Source of the DNA: Methylohalomonas lacus
GTDB lineage: Bacteria > Pseudomonadota > Gammaproteobacteria > Methylohalomonadales > Methylohalomonadaceae
Direction of reading: 5' to 3'
NCBI RefSeq assembly: GCF_024808875.1
Contig: NZ_JANUCT010000024.1
Span: 1 to 35,968 of the forward strand
DNA length: 35,968 bases
Numbering within the stretch: position 1 is the first letter of the stretch; every line of letters starts with the position of its first letter. The translations under genes were made by a program, and so were the position numbers. Under the pieces are notes generated by a model. That model made no database searches and was not told the origin of the DNA. It worked only from the letters and a program-made list of their open reading frames with translations. Of this stretch, positions 8,901-16,091 are shown piece by piece.

Positions 8901-10118
8901 ATGCCCTATTACGCTTACAAGGGTCGTAATCCGCGCGGCGAGTTGGTCCAGGGGAGTATCGAGGCTAACACGGCCGATGTCGTCGCCAGCCAGCTCATGA
9001 ATACCGGTGTCACGCCAATCGATATTGTCGAGACTGAAGGCGAACAATCGGGGCAGGGCAATGTGCTTGGCCGGGCGTTTGCCAAGCGGCCGGGCCTGGA
9101 TGATCTCATTCTTTTCAGCCGGCAGATGTACATCCTGATGAAATCCGGCGTACCGATCACCCGGGCCATGTCCGGCCTGATCCAGTCGACCCGGAACCCG
9201 TATATGGTCGAAGCGCTGCGCGAGGTGCTCGCGGATATCGAATCGGGCCATGACCTCGGTAATGCCCTGGGGCGGCACCCGGCCATATTCTCGACATTGT
9301 TTGTTAGCATGATCCGGGTCGGTGAAAACACCGGCCGCCTGGACGAGGCATTCCAGCGGATTTCCCAGTACCTGGAGCTGGAAAAGGATACCCGTCAGCG
9401 GGTCAAGGCGGCCCTGCGCTATCCGCTTTTCGTACTAGCGGCGATTGCCATCGCGATAGCAATCATCAATATTTTTGTCATCCCGGCCTTCGCCGACCTG
9501 TTTGGCCGGGCGGATGTCGAGCTGCCCTGGCAGACCCGGCTGATAATGGCGACATCCAGCTTTTTCGTGAACTACTGGCCGCTGCTCCTGCTCGGCGTGA
9601 TCGGCGGCATTGTAGGCTTTCGTGTCTATATCACCACGGAACGCGGCCGCTACTGGTGGGACAAGACCAAGCTCGAATTGCCATTGGTGGGCGATATCAT
9701 CAAGCGCGCTATTCTCGGCCGCTTCGCGCGCGCCTTTGCCATGGCGCTGAAATCGGGCGTGCCGCTGGTGCAGGGATTGACGGTGGTTGCCCGCTCGGTG
9801 GACAACGACTACATTGCCGAGCATATTCTCGGCATGCGCAATGGCATCGAGCGGGGTGAATCGATGACCCGTACCGCGGCCATGACCGGCCAGTTTACGC
9901 CGCTGGTCCTGCAGATGATGGCGGTCGGTGAGGAAACCGGCGAGGTCGACCGGCTGCTGGCCGAGGTTGCCGACTACTACGAACGCGAGGTCGATTACGA
10001 CATCCGCAACCTGAGCTCGACCATCGAGCCGGTGATGATCATTGCTATCGGCGTCATGGTCCTGGTCCTGGCACTGGGCGTGTTCCTGCCGATGTGGGAC
10101 ATGTCGAAGGCGATCTGA
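8901..10118 (+). CDS. mshG: MSHA inner-membrane platform protein MshG (PilC/GspF-like)
   Basis: A 405-residue polytopic protein with two tandem T2SSF domains (about residues 70-190 and 270-395), as in PilC and GspF. Each domain carries the G-E-x-T-G motif near its end (VGENTGRLDEAF, and VGEETGEVDRLL). Hydrophobic helices lie at about 170-192, 210-235 and 373-395. It forms the platform on which MshE acts and into which pilins are recruited. The length is typical of the family. The start ATG follows mshE by 20 bp. Confidence 0.93.
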   Translation: MPYYAYKGRNPRGELVQGSIEANTADVVASQLMNTGVTPIDIVETEGEQSGQGNVLGRAFAKRPGLDDLILFSRQMYILMKSGVPITRAMSGLIQSTRNPYMVEALREVLADIESGHDLGNALGRHPAIFSTLFVSMIRVGENTGRLDEAFQRISQYLELEKDTRQRVKAALRYPLFVLAAIAIAIAIINIFVIPAFADLFGRADVELPWQTRLIMATSSFFVNYWPLLLLGVIGGIVGFRVYITTERGRYWWDKTKLELPLVGDIIKRAILGRFARAFAMALKSGVPLVQGLTVVARSVDNDYIAEHILGMRNGIERGESMTRTAAMTGQFTPLVLQMMAVGEETGEVDRLLAEVADYYEREVDYDIRNLSSTIEPVMIIAIGVMVLVLALGVFLPMWDMSKAI

Positions 10119-10165
10119 TAAACCAATGCGCATGAATCAACACATGAATGACCGGAAATACAGCC

Positions 10166-10774
10166 ATGGCGCGTGAATCCCTGTTTGCCCGCTGGAGCGA
10201 CCACCGCCTGTCACGGCTCGAACTGGTGTTCGTGGTCATCGTCCTGCTGGTGCTGGTCAGCATGTTCCTGAATTACATGCTCGTCATGATGGCGCGCGCT
10301 GAGCGTTCCATGGTGGAAAGCTCGATTATCAACATGAACAGCGCCCTGCGCGTACAGGCCTTGCACGCCCTGGCCAATAATGGTGGTTCCGAAATTGAGA
10401 ATTTTCGCCACGCCAATCCGGTCGCCCTGCTCGAACGGGAGATCGATTGGGATCAGCTTGAAGCCAAGGACTCGGCCCGGGTGGCCACGCTGGTGCGGGC
10501 ACGGAATTCGGCCCTGCTGCCGAATTATGCCGGTGAGCTAACCACGGAAGCGGGAATGGAACTGGATCCGGGCAGCTGGTATTTCGACACGGAAAAGGAC
10601 GCGCTAGTCTACCTGGTACGCAACGCGGAAGTTTTTCGCAGTGAACTGCCGGGCCCGGCGCGCCTGCGCTATCAGCTGGAGATTGGTGCCGGCGGAAATC
10701 CGGAACAAGCCAGCGGTGCCACTATCGGTCAAATCCGCTTGCAGCCGATGGATAAATACCAGTGGCTGTTCTGA
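10166..10774 (+). CDS. mshF: MSHA biogenesis protein MshF
   Basis: A 202-residue bitopic membrane protein lying directly after mshG, the usual place of mshF. ATG 10166 is preferred over ATG 10148 because a GGA-type ribosome site lies 7-8 bp before it and the upstream site has none. A single strong transmembrane helix spans about residues 19-40, and the rest is soluble, probably periplasmic. The helix followed by MARAERSMVESS is pilin-like in outline, but there is no G-F-T-L-I-E cleavage site, so it is not called a prepilin. Its molecular role is not well defined in the family. Confidence 0.7.
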   Translation: MARESLFARWSDHRLSRLELVFVVIVLLVLVSMFLNYMLVMMARAERSMVESSIINMNSALRVQALHALANNGGSEIENFRHANPVALLEREIDWDQLEAKDSARVATLVRARNSALLPNYAGELTTEAGMELDPGSWYFDTEKDALVYLVRNAEVFRSELPGPARLRYQLEIGAGGNPEQASGATIGQIRLQPMDKYQWLF

Positions 10775-10802
10775 TCAGTAACACTATTGAGCTCGAGTCA
10801 TT

Positions 10803-11411
10803 ATGAGCGGATATAGCGCTGAACTTTACGGCATCCTGTCAGCCACGCTGTTCTGGATTGCGGCCCTGACGTTTCTGGTCGGTTTGCTCATGCTGCTGGT
10901 GCCGGGCTGGTTGTTGCGCGTAAGTGAAAGGCTGAACCTTTGGATCGACACCTCGGTCTGGTTCAAAAAGCTCGATGAGCAGCAGCATTTCGAGCGGCAG
11001 TTCTATCGCCATCACGTGTTGATGGGATTGCTCATCGTGGCCGGCTCGCTGTACAGCCTGTGGTTCCTCTGGCGCCTGCAGGGTGGCGAGCTGGCGGCGC
11101 TGCTGCCCGTCATGGCCAATCCCGTGTTGCAGGACATTGTTCAGGTGAGCCTGGCCTGTTTTCTGCTGGCCGGCAATCTCTTTGCGCTGCTGGTCGGCCT
11201 GGTCGTCCTGTTGCGGCCGAGCCTGCTAAAGGGGCTGGAAGCCCGGGCGAATCACTGGGTGGCCAGCGACCAGGCCCTGGGGCGGCTGGACCGGCAGGTT
11301 GATACGGCGGATCGTATGGTGCCCGGTCACCCGCGCCTGTTCGGCCTGCTGGTGGTGGTTGGTAGCCTGTACATCATGTCGAACACGCTGATCGCTGTTT
11401 TTCCGGGATAA
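10803..11411 (+). CDS. unrecognised duplicated membrane protein in the MSHA locus
   Basis: A 202-residue protein that I do not recognise. It consists of two diverged copies of the same unit, about residues 24-83 and 129-189. Each unit is a transmembrane helix ending LVGLxxLLxP, a polar loop of about 40 residues rich in Arg and Asp with a shared KLD/RLD, and a second helix ending GLLxVxGSLY. Four membrane segments in total are expected. It sits in the same orientation between mshF and mshA, 28 bp after mshF, in the position where minor pilins occur in other MSHA loci. The context suggests a role in pilus biogenesis or its control, but no function can be assigned from the sequence. Confidence 0.7.
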   Translation: MSGYSAELYGILSATLFWIAALTFLVGLLMLLVPGWLLRVSERLNLWIDTSVWFKKLDEQQHFERQFYRHHVLMGLLIVAGSLYSLWFLWRLQGGELAALLPVMANPVLQDIVQVSLACFLLAGNLFALLVGLVVLLRPSLLKGLEARANHWVASDQALGRLDRQVDTADRMVPGHPRLFGLLVVVGSLYIMSNTLIAVFPG

Positions 11412-11638
11412 AATAGGCCAAACTGTGACTTGGCGCACGCTAAATGAACGTTGAATGCTGGATTCTGGCCGCCATTCAAGGCCATGCGGCCGGAAGTAAA
11501 GATTTTATAGCCACAGGAAAGTGGTGCTGTCAGGCCTGTTCGGATGCAAGGAACATCCCGGTTCCGCCGCGGCGGGACCGAGCGGAGCAGGCAAGCGGGG
11601 CTGCGGCCTACTTGATACATCTAACGGAGGAATTCTCC
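11412..11638 (+). promoter_or_regulatory. long leader of mshA with strong hairpins
   Basis: A 227-bp gap in an otherwise tightly packed locus precedes the major pilin gene, suggesting separate transcription. An inverted repeat GGCCGC-N13-GCGGCC lies at 11467-11491. A very stable GC hairpin with a 9-bp stem (one G-T pair) and a 2-base apex lies at 11560-11579. GGAGG at 11626-11630 is a strong ribosome site 8 bp before the ATG. No T-run follows the hairpin, so it is more likely a leader or mRNA-stability element than a terminator. I cannot point to a convincing -35/-10 pair; TTTTATAG at 11503-11510 is the best -10-like sequence. Confidence 0.4.
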
Positions 11639-11989
11639 ATGAAGAAGCAACAATCGGGTTTTACCCTTATTGAACTGGTAGTCGTTATCGTCATTCTGGG
11701 CATCCTGGCCGCAGTGGCGACACCAAGATTTGTTAATCTTACCGATGATGCCCGTCAGGCAGTTGTTGATGGCGTGAAAGGTGCTTTCTTATCTCAGGCA
11801 GTTGTTAATCTTGGTTCGAATCAAGGAGCAGATACATGCGCTAACGTGCTAGCTGATTTGATTGTAGAAGCACCAGTAACTATTTCGGGTGGCGCCGATG
11901 CTGGGACGTTAACAGTTACACATGATGATGATAATACTATTACAAGTACAGCCACTATAAGTTCAGACCTTTGTACTGGTGATGTTTAA
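11639..11989 (+). CDS. mshA: major type IV prepilin MshA
   Basis: A 116-residue class III prepilin. The leader MKKQQSG is cut before FTLIELVV, leaving a mature N-terminal Phe and the Glu5 needed for assembly, followed by the hydrophobic helix [13 protein letters not shown]. Two cysteines, in DTCANV and near the C-terminus in DLCTGDV, would form the usual disulfide loop. At about 109 mature residues it is short for an MshA pilin. GGAGG before the ATG, an isolated leader and a strong terminator after the stop indicate high separate expression. Codon use is markedly AT-richer than in the neighbouring genes, as is common for diversifying or transferred pilins. An in-frame extension to 11444 is rejected because it lacks a ribosome site and would destroy the leader. 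Confidence 0.9.
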   Translation: MKKQQSGFTLIELVVVIVILGILAAVATPRFVNLTDDARQAVVDGVKGAFLSQAVVNLGSNQGADTCANVLADLIVEAPVTISGGADAGTLTVTHDDDNTITSTATISSDLCTGDV

Positions 11990-12020
11990 ATTGCATAATT
12001 TAATAAATATTGCGGTATAC

Positions 12021-12046
12021 AAGAGGGCCGTGAGGCCCTCTTTTTT
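12021..12046 (+). terminator. rho-independent terminator after mshA
   Basis: A perfect 7-bp stem GAGGGCC/GGCCCTC (12023-12029 and 12034-12040) with a GTGA loop is followed by six T. The AA just before the stem extends the pairing with the first two T. It lies 32 bp after the mshA stop, so it should separate the major pilin transcript from the minor pilin genes, or attenuate read-through into them. Confidence 0.9.
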
Positions 12047-12105
12047 ATTATGATGATAGGGTATAAATTTTAAAATTGTTGTTTAGCATATTAATCTGGC
12101 CATCT

Positions 12106-12543
12106 ATGAATAAAGGCTTTACTCTTATAGAGCTTGTGGTGATTATACTTATTGTGGGTATATTGGCCGCGTTTGTAGTGCCACGTTTAAACATTTCAGA
12201 TTATCGTGAGCAGGGGTTTATTAAGCAATCACTGGCAACGTTACGTTATGCACAAAAGCAGGCCATCGCCAGCGGCTGTAATGTGCAAGTCGATGTTTCC
12301 GCCAGTGGCTGTAACCTGAACATGCAGGCCAGTGCGCCGAACTGCAACGCCACGGCTCTTACCAATCCTATAACCAGCAGCCCTGATTTCTGTCTGGACT
12401 CCGGTGCGCCCGCCGGAAGCACGTTTGCGGCACCTTTCACTTTCGATAATATCGGTCGGCCTAGTGGCGGCGCCAAACAGTTCGTGCTCGGTGGCAGCAC
12501 CATCCGCGTCGAAGCAGAGACGGGTTATACCCATGAGCTTTGA
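12106..12543 (+). CDS. mshC: GspH-type minor prepilin, probably MshC
   Basis: A 145-residue prepilin with a minimal leader, MNKG cut before [10 protein letters not shown], and a hydrophobic helix (IVGILAAFVVPRL). The C-terminal pattern STIRVEAETGYTHEL is that of GspH/FimT-type minor pilins, and the position after mshA suggests MshC. Four cysteines are spread through the globular domain, two of them in repeated ASGCN segments. ATG 12106 is chosen over an upstream TTG (12076), which would bury the leader. The first 150 bp share the AT-rich composition of mshA; composition then shifts sharply to the local norm near 12250. Its ribosome site is poor. The end overlaps mshD by 11 bp. Confidence 0.78.
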   Translation: MNKGFTLIELVVIILIVGILAAFVVPRLNISDYREQGFIKQSLATLRYAQKQAIASGCNVQVDVSASGCNLNMQASAPNCNATALTNPITSSPDFCLDSGAPAGSTFAAPFTFDNIGRPSGGAKQFVLGGSTIRVEAETGYTHEL

Positions 12544-13057
12544 ACAGGACACCCGGCAGGTTGGTTTTACGCTGATCGAACTGATCGTTGCACTGGTAGT
12601 GCTCGGCGTTGGCGTCAGCGGTTTTCTCCTGCTCATCAACCAGGCGACGCGCGACAGCGTCGACCCCCTGATCCGCAACCAGGCCAATGCGGTGGCGCAG
12701 TCCTACCTGGAAGAAATTCTGCTGCAGTCGTTTTGCGATCCAGACAACGGCATGGACTGTCCGACCGACTGCACCAGCAGTCCGTGCAGTAGTAATTGCG
12801 GTGGCAACGATCCGGGACGCGCAAACTATGATGATGTATTCGACTACGCCGGCCTGAACCAGGCACCGCGGGACCGCAATGATTCGCCCATCACCGGACT
12901 GGGGGATTACACGGTGTCCGTGGGTATTCAGGATAACGGTGTCGGACTGGCCGGCCTGAACGGCAGTAGTTGTCAGGTCGTGCGGGTTGATGTGAATGTC
13001 GCGCATCCGGTGCTGTCCGGTCCCGTTACCCTGTCCGGCTTCAAGGTGAATTACTAG
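12533..13057 (+). CDS. mshD: minor prepilin MshD
   Basis: A 174-residue prepilin with leader MSFEQDTRQVG cut before FTLIELIVALVVLGVGVSG, similar to PilV/GspI-type minor pilins and matching MshD by order. ATG 12533 overlaps the end of mshC; the in-frame extension to 12404 lies inside mshC. A striking feature is five cysteines in 22 residues (C68, C76, C80, C85, C89), with a sixth near residue 148. They may form several disulfides in the periplasm, or bind a metal; the sequence does not decide which. Confidence 0.8.
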   Translation: MSFEQDTRQVGFTLIELIVALVVLGVGVSGFLLLINQATRDSVDPLIRNQANAVAQSYLEEILLQSFCDPDNGMDCPTDCTSSPCSSNCGGNDPGRANYDDVFDYAGLNQAPRDRNDSPITGLGDYTVSVGIQDNGVGLAGLNGSSCQVVRVDVNVAHPVLSGPVTLSGFKVNY

Positions 13058-13059
13058 CC

Positions 13060-13899
13060 ATGTTCCGGAAGATGGCAGGCCGCAACCGAATCAGGGGATT
13101 TACCCTGATCGAGCTGATCATCGTGATCCTGCTGATCGGCATTCTGGCTGGTGTGGTTGTGACCATCCTGTATGGTCCCGTCCGGGCGTCGTTCGATATC
13201 CAGGATCGGGCTGAACTGGTGGATATCGCCGAGACCGCCCTGCAGCGCATGACGCGCGAAATAAGACTGGCGTTACCGAACAGCATTCGTATTACCGGTT
13301 CCAATCAGGGTGTCGAGTTTCTGCGTACGGCGGATGGTGGCCGTTATCGTGCCGATCCACCGCCGGGTAATCTGCGTTTGCGGTTCAATAATTCGCCCCA
13401 GGGTGTCGATGGCGAATTCGAGGTGCTGGGTGGTCTGTTGCGTGTTGCTGCGCTGCCTGACTGTGCGCCCCTGTGTCTGCTGGTGATCTATAATACCGGT
13501 CAGCCCGGCGCCAATGCCTATAATGGTGACAATAGCGCCAATATCCAGGGCTTCGGCAGTAGCCCGACAACGATCGACTTCCAGCGTCCGTCCGGCACCG
13601 GTTTCCCGTATGAATCTCCGCAGCAGCGTTTTCAAATCGTCGACACGCCGGTCAGTTTTATCTGTGATCCGGGTACCGGTGAGGGTGAAGTCACTCGCTT
13701 CGACAACTATGCCGTTGATGGCAATCCCGCCGCCGGCAACGCCAATCTGCTGATCGACAAGGTGACGGCCTGTAACTTCAGCTACCAGCCAGGCAGCGCC
13801 ACGCGTTCTGGCCTGGTATCCATACGACTGACCATCGAGGCCGATAACGGTCAATCCATTGAACTGTTTCAGCAGGCCCACGTGGATAATCAGCCATGA
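13060..13899 (+). CDS. mshO: minor prepilin MshO
   Basis: A 279-residue prepilin, the largest of the set, with a basic 13-residue leader (MFRKMAGRNRIRG) cut before FTLIELIIVILLIGILAG. Size and order match MshO, a GspJ/PilW-type minor pilin that probably joins the tip complex priming the pilus. Cysteines in LPDCAPLCLL, FICDPG and VTACNF suggest disulfides. A second in-frame ATG at 13072 would give a 9-residue leader and is also possible. The start is 2 bp after mshD, and the stop overlaps mshP by 4 bp. Confidence 0.85.
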   Translation: MFRKMAGRNRIRGFTLIELIIVILLIGILAGVVVTILYGPVRASFDIQDRAELVDIAETALQRMTREIRLALPNSIRITGSNQGVEFLRTADGGRYRADPPPGNLRLRFNNSPQGVDGEFEVLGGLLRVAALPDCAPLCLLVIYNTGQPGANAYNGDNSANIQGFGSSPTTIDFQRPSGTGFPYESPQQRFQIVDTPVSFICDPGTGEGEVTRFDNYAVDGNPAAGNANLLIDKVTACNFSYQPGSATRSGLVSIRLTIEADNGQSIELFQQAHVDNQP

Positions 13900-14333
13900 C
13901 CCGGCCCATGCATTCATACCCCGGCAGGCAGAAGGGCTTCAGTGCCATCATTGCCATCGTGCTGATCGTCATTCTCGCTTTACTGGGTGCCTATGCGGCG
14001 ACCACGGTGGGCGTGCAGTCGTTGAGCACCACGCAGTCGGTTGGCGGCATGCAGGCCTGGTTTGCGGCGCGGGCCGGTATCGATCGCGGTATTGCCGCAG
14101 TGCTTGACGGCGGTGGCTGTGGCAGTGTGCCGGGAACACCGCTGGCGCTGAGTGGCGGTGGATTTGACGGCTTCAGCGTGACCGAGCTCAGTTGCAGCTC
14201 GGCGACCGTCCAGGAAGGCCCGGATACTTACGACGTCTACCAGCTCAGGGCGACCGCGAGCCGGGGTGGCAACGCCGGCGATATTGCCTACGTGTCGAGA
14301 ACGGTCGAGGTGACCGTCAGCGACAGTCCCTGA
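13896..14333 (+). CDS. mshP: MSHA biogenesis protein MshP (PilX/GspK-like minor pilin)
   Basis: A 145-residue pilin-like protein. After a 14-residue leader ending RQKG comes FSAIIAIVLIVILALLGAY, a hydrophobic helix that lacks the usual Glu5. This is typical of PilX and GspK tip pilins and of MshP. The residues AWFAARAGIDRGI are the conserved A-x-x-A-R-A-G segment of that family. It is the last recognisable gene of the MSHA locus: no mshQ follows, and the next gene is convergent. The start overlaps mshO in an ATGA. Confidence 0.82.
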   Translation: MTRPMHSYPGRQKGFSAIIAIVLIVILALLGAYAATTVGVQSLSTTQSVGGMQAWFAARAGIDRGIAAVLDGGGCGSVPGTPLALSGGGFDGFSVTELSCSSATVQEGPDTYDVYQLRATASRGGNAGDIAYVSRTVEVTVSDSP

Positions 14334-14410
14334 GTCTGTTTACGATACTCAAATACTGGAGGCGTCTGTCGAATACCGGTTCGTGCCGCCGCCGCTCCTG
14401 CGCTTTATGC

Positions 14411-14435
14411 GCCTCCTGGCCATGGGCAGGCTTTT
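14411..14435 (+). terminator. weak candidate terminator after mshP
   Basis: An imperfect hairpin (GCCTCC, then GGCAGGC with one mismatch) is followed by TTTT. It lies between the convergent mshP and trmL genes, where a terminator is expected. The stem is interrupted, so this is only a possible end for the minor pilin transcript. Confidence 0.25.
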
Positions 14436-14441
14436 AGCCGC

Positions 14442-14903
14442 CTAAGTCTCTAGCCCAAAGCCCTGCTGGCGCCACGCCTCGTAGACGACGATGGCGACGC
14501 TGTTGCCCAGGTTCAGGCTGCGTGACTGCGGCTGCATCGGTATTCGCAATACCCGTTCCGCCAGGTCCCGGCGTACGGCCTCCGGCAGGCCGCGGGTCTC
14601 GGGGCCGAACAGCAATGCGTCGCCGGTCTGGTAGCGGACGTCGCTGTAGTAGCGGTTGCCGCGGGTGGAGAAGCCGAACAGGCGACTGTCCGGGCAAGCG
14701 CTGCGGAACCCGGCCAACGAGTCATGCACCTGCATGTCCATCCATTCGCGGTAATCCAGACCGGCGCGCTTCATCTGCCGGTCGTCGAGCTGGAAGCCGA
14801 GTGGTCGAATCAGATGCAGAGTTGCCCCGCTGTTCGCACACAGGCGTATAATGTTGCCGGTATTTTGTGGAATTTCCGGCTCCAGTAGAACGACATGAAA
14901 CAT
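14442..14903 (-). CDS. trmL: tRNA (cytidine/uridine-34 2'-O)-methyltransferase TrmL
   Basis: A 153-residue SPOUT (trefoil-knot) methyltransferase that 2'-O-methylates the wobble base of tRNA-Leu in Escherichia coli, where it is called TrmL/YibK. Diagnostic segments are LEPEIPQNTGNIIRLCA at the N-terminus, LLFGPETRGLP, and the knot region IPMQPQSRSLNLGNSVAIVV. The length equals that of the family. It is convergent with mshP and divergent from pyrD. Its start codon lies 33 bp from the pyrD start chosen here, so the two promoters must overlap or lie inside the opposing gene. Confidence 0.95.
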   Translation of the reverse strand: MFHVVLLEPEIPQNTGNIIRLCANSGATLHLIRPLGFQLDDRQMKRAGLDYREWMDMQVHDSLAGFRSACPDSRLFGFSTRGNRYYSDVRYQTGDALLFGPETRGLPEAVRRDLAERVLRIPMQPQSRSLNLGNSVAIVVYEAWRQQGFGLET

Positions 14904-14936
14904 TCGGCCTTACCCCTCACGGACCAGGACCGGCAG

Positions 14937-15884
14937 ATGCTGGCCATGGATTTCTGTGGACTGCATTTCAACACGCCGCAGGTGCTGCTCTCCGGTTGTG
15001 TCGGTTTTGGCGAGGAATATACCCGCGTGAAGGGATTTTCCAACACCGACGTCGGCGCCGTCTGCCTCAAGGGGACGACACTGGCCGAACGCCTCGGCAA
15101 CGAACCGCACCGCCTGGCCGAGACGCCGATGGGGCTGCTGAACGCCATCGGTCTGCAGAATCCCGGTTCGGCCCGGGTGGTGGCCGAATACCTGCCGAAG
15201 CTGGATTTCAGCGAGACGCGTTTTATCGCCAACCTGTCCGGTTCGACGGTCGAGGAATACGCCGAGGTGACGCGAATATTCGACGATTCGCCCATCGACG
15301 CTATGGAGATCAATATCTCCTGCCCGAACGTCAAGGAAGGCGGTGTCGCCTTCGGCAACGATCCGGACATGTCCGCGCGCGTGGTCGAGGCCTGTCGCAC
15401 GCAGACCCGCAAGCCGCTGATCGCCAAGCTGTCACCCAACCAGACTGATATCGCCAACAATGCCCGTCGCTGTATCGAGGCCGGCAGCGACGCCCTGGCC
15501 GTGATCAACACGGTCATGGGCATGGCCATCGACCCGGAACAGCGCCAGCCCGTTATCGGCAACAACCAGGCCGGCCTCTCCGGCCCGGCGATCAAGCCGA
15601 TCGCGCTGCTGAAGGTGCACCAGGTCTACCAGGTGGCCGGTCCGCTCAACATCCCGATCATCGGCCAGGGTGGCGTCACCCGACCGGAGGACGCGCTGGA
15701 GTTCATCATCGCCGGCGCCAGCGCGGTCGGCGTCGGTACGGCGCTCTTCTATGACCCGCTGGTCTGCAGCAGAATCAACAGCGTCATGGTCGACTATCTC
15801 AAGCGCCACAACATGACGCACGTCAACGAGCTGGTGGGCAGTCTGCAGCTGCATGAACCGGCGACCAGCGTCTGCGCCAACTAG
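14937..15884 (+). CDS. pyrD: dihydroorotate dehydrogenase, class 1B-type catalytic subunit
   Basis: A 315-residue flavoprotein that oxidises dihydroorotate to orotate in pyrimidine synthesis. Class 1B is indicated by KGTTL, ETPMGLLNAIGLQNPG, EINISCPNVKEGG (Cys as the active-site base, not Ser as in class 2), NTVMGM, GLSGPAIKP and IIGQGGV. It lacks the N-terminal membrane helix of the class 2 enzyme usual in gammaproteobacteria. ATG 14937 is preferred: AGGA at 14926-14929 gives a good ribosome site and the length fits the family. An upstream ATG at 14895 has no ribosome site and would overlap the trmL start. No pyrK (electron-transfer subunit) is adjacent, so the electron acceptor is uncertain. 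Confidence 0.88.
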   Translation: MLAMDFCGLHFNTPQVLLSGCVGFGEEYTRVKGFSNTDVGAVCLKGTTLAERLGNEPHRLAETPMGLLNAIGLQNPGSARVVAEYLPKLDFSETRFIANLSGSTVEEYAEVTRIFDDSPIDAMEINISCPNVKEGGVAFGNDPDMSARVVEACRTQTRKPLIAKLSPNQTDIANNARRCIEAGSDALAVINTVMGMAIDPEQRQPVIGNNQAGLSGPAIKPIALLKVHQVYQVAGPLNIPIIGQGGVTRPEDALEFIIAGASAVGVGTALFYDPLVCSRINSVMVDYLKRHNMTHVNELVGSLQLHEPATSVCAN

Positions 15885-15916
15885 GGGCTCGCCGGTCACC
15901 AAGCAACATCCCCGTT

Positions 15917-15939
15917 CGTGCAGCAAGCTGCGCGCCTAC
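15917..15939 (-). repeat. REP-like hairpin 1 (GTAG head)
   Basis: This is the first of four hairpins in the 303-bp gene-free stretch 15885-16187. An 8-bp stem with one G-T pair is centred on GCAGC-AA-GCTGC (15917-15934) and is followed by CTAC at 15936-15939. Read on the minus strand this is GTAG followed by a hairpin, the layout of REP elements handled by RAYT transposases. Confidence 0.55.
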
Positions 15940-15968
15940 AGATGCCGGGGTTGGCAATGATCCAAACC

Positions 15969-15991
15969 GTAGACGCCGAATTCATTCGGCG
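15969..15991 (+). repeat. REP-like hairpin 2 (GTAG head)
   Basis: GTAG at 15969-15972 is followed, one base later, by a perfect 7-bp stem CGCCGAA/TTCGGCG (15974-15980 and 15985-15991) with a TTCA loop. It points in the opposite direction to hairpins 1 and 3, as in paired REP (BIME-like) arrangements. Confidence 0.55.
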
Positions 15992-16011
15992 AAACATGCG
16001 CCCGAGGGTTC

Positions 16012-16033
16012 GCGGATTAAAATCCGCTCCCAC
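16012..16033 (-). repeat. REP-like hairpin 3 (GTGG head)
   Basis: A perfect 7-bp stem GCGGATT-AA-AATCCGC at 16012-16027 is followed by TCCCAC. On the minus strand it reads GTGGGAGCGGATTTTAATCC and so on, very close to the GTGGGAGCGGATT-type extragenic repeat that is common in gammaproteobacteria such as Pseudomonas and Xanthomonas. Confidence 0.6.
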
Positions 16034-16091
16034 GAAAACCGATCTTGCCAATCACTAATCATCAATAACCAATTAACCAGTCAACCATAAC

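Noticed and set aside
10166-10774. mshF read as a prepilin (MshB)
   Set aside because: No G-F/M-T-L-x-E cleavage motif precedes its transmembrane helix.
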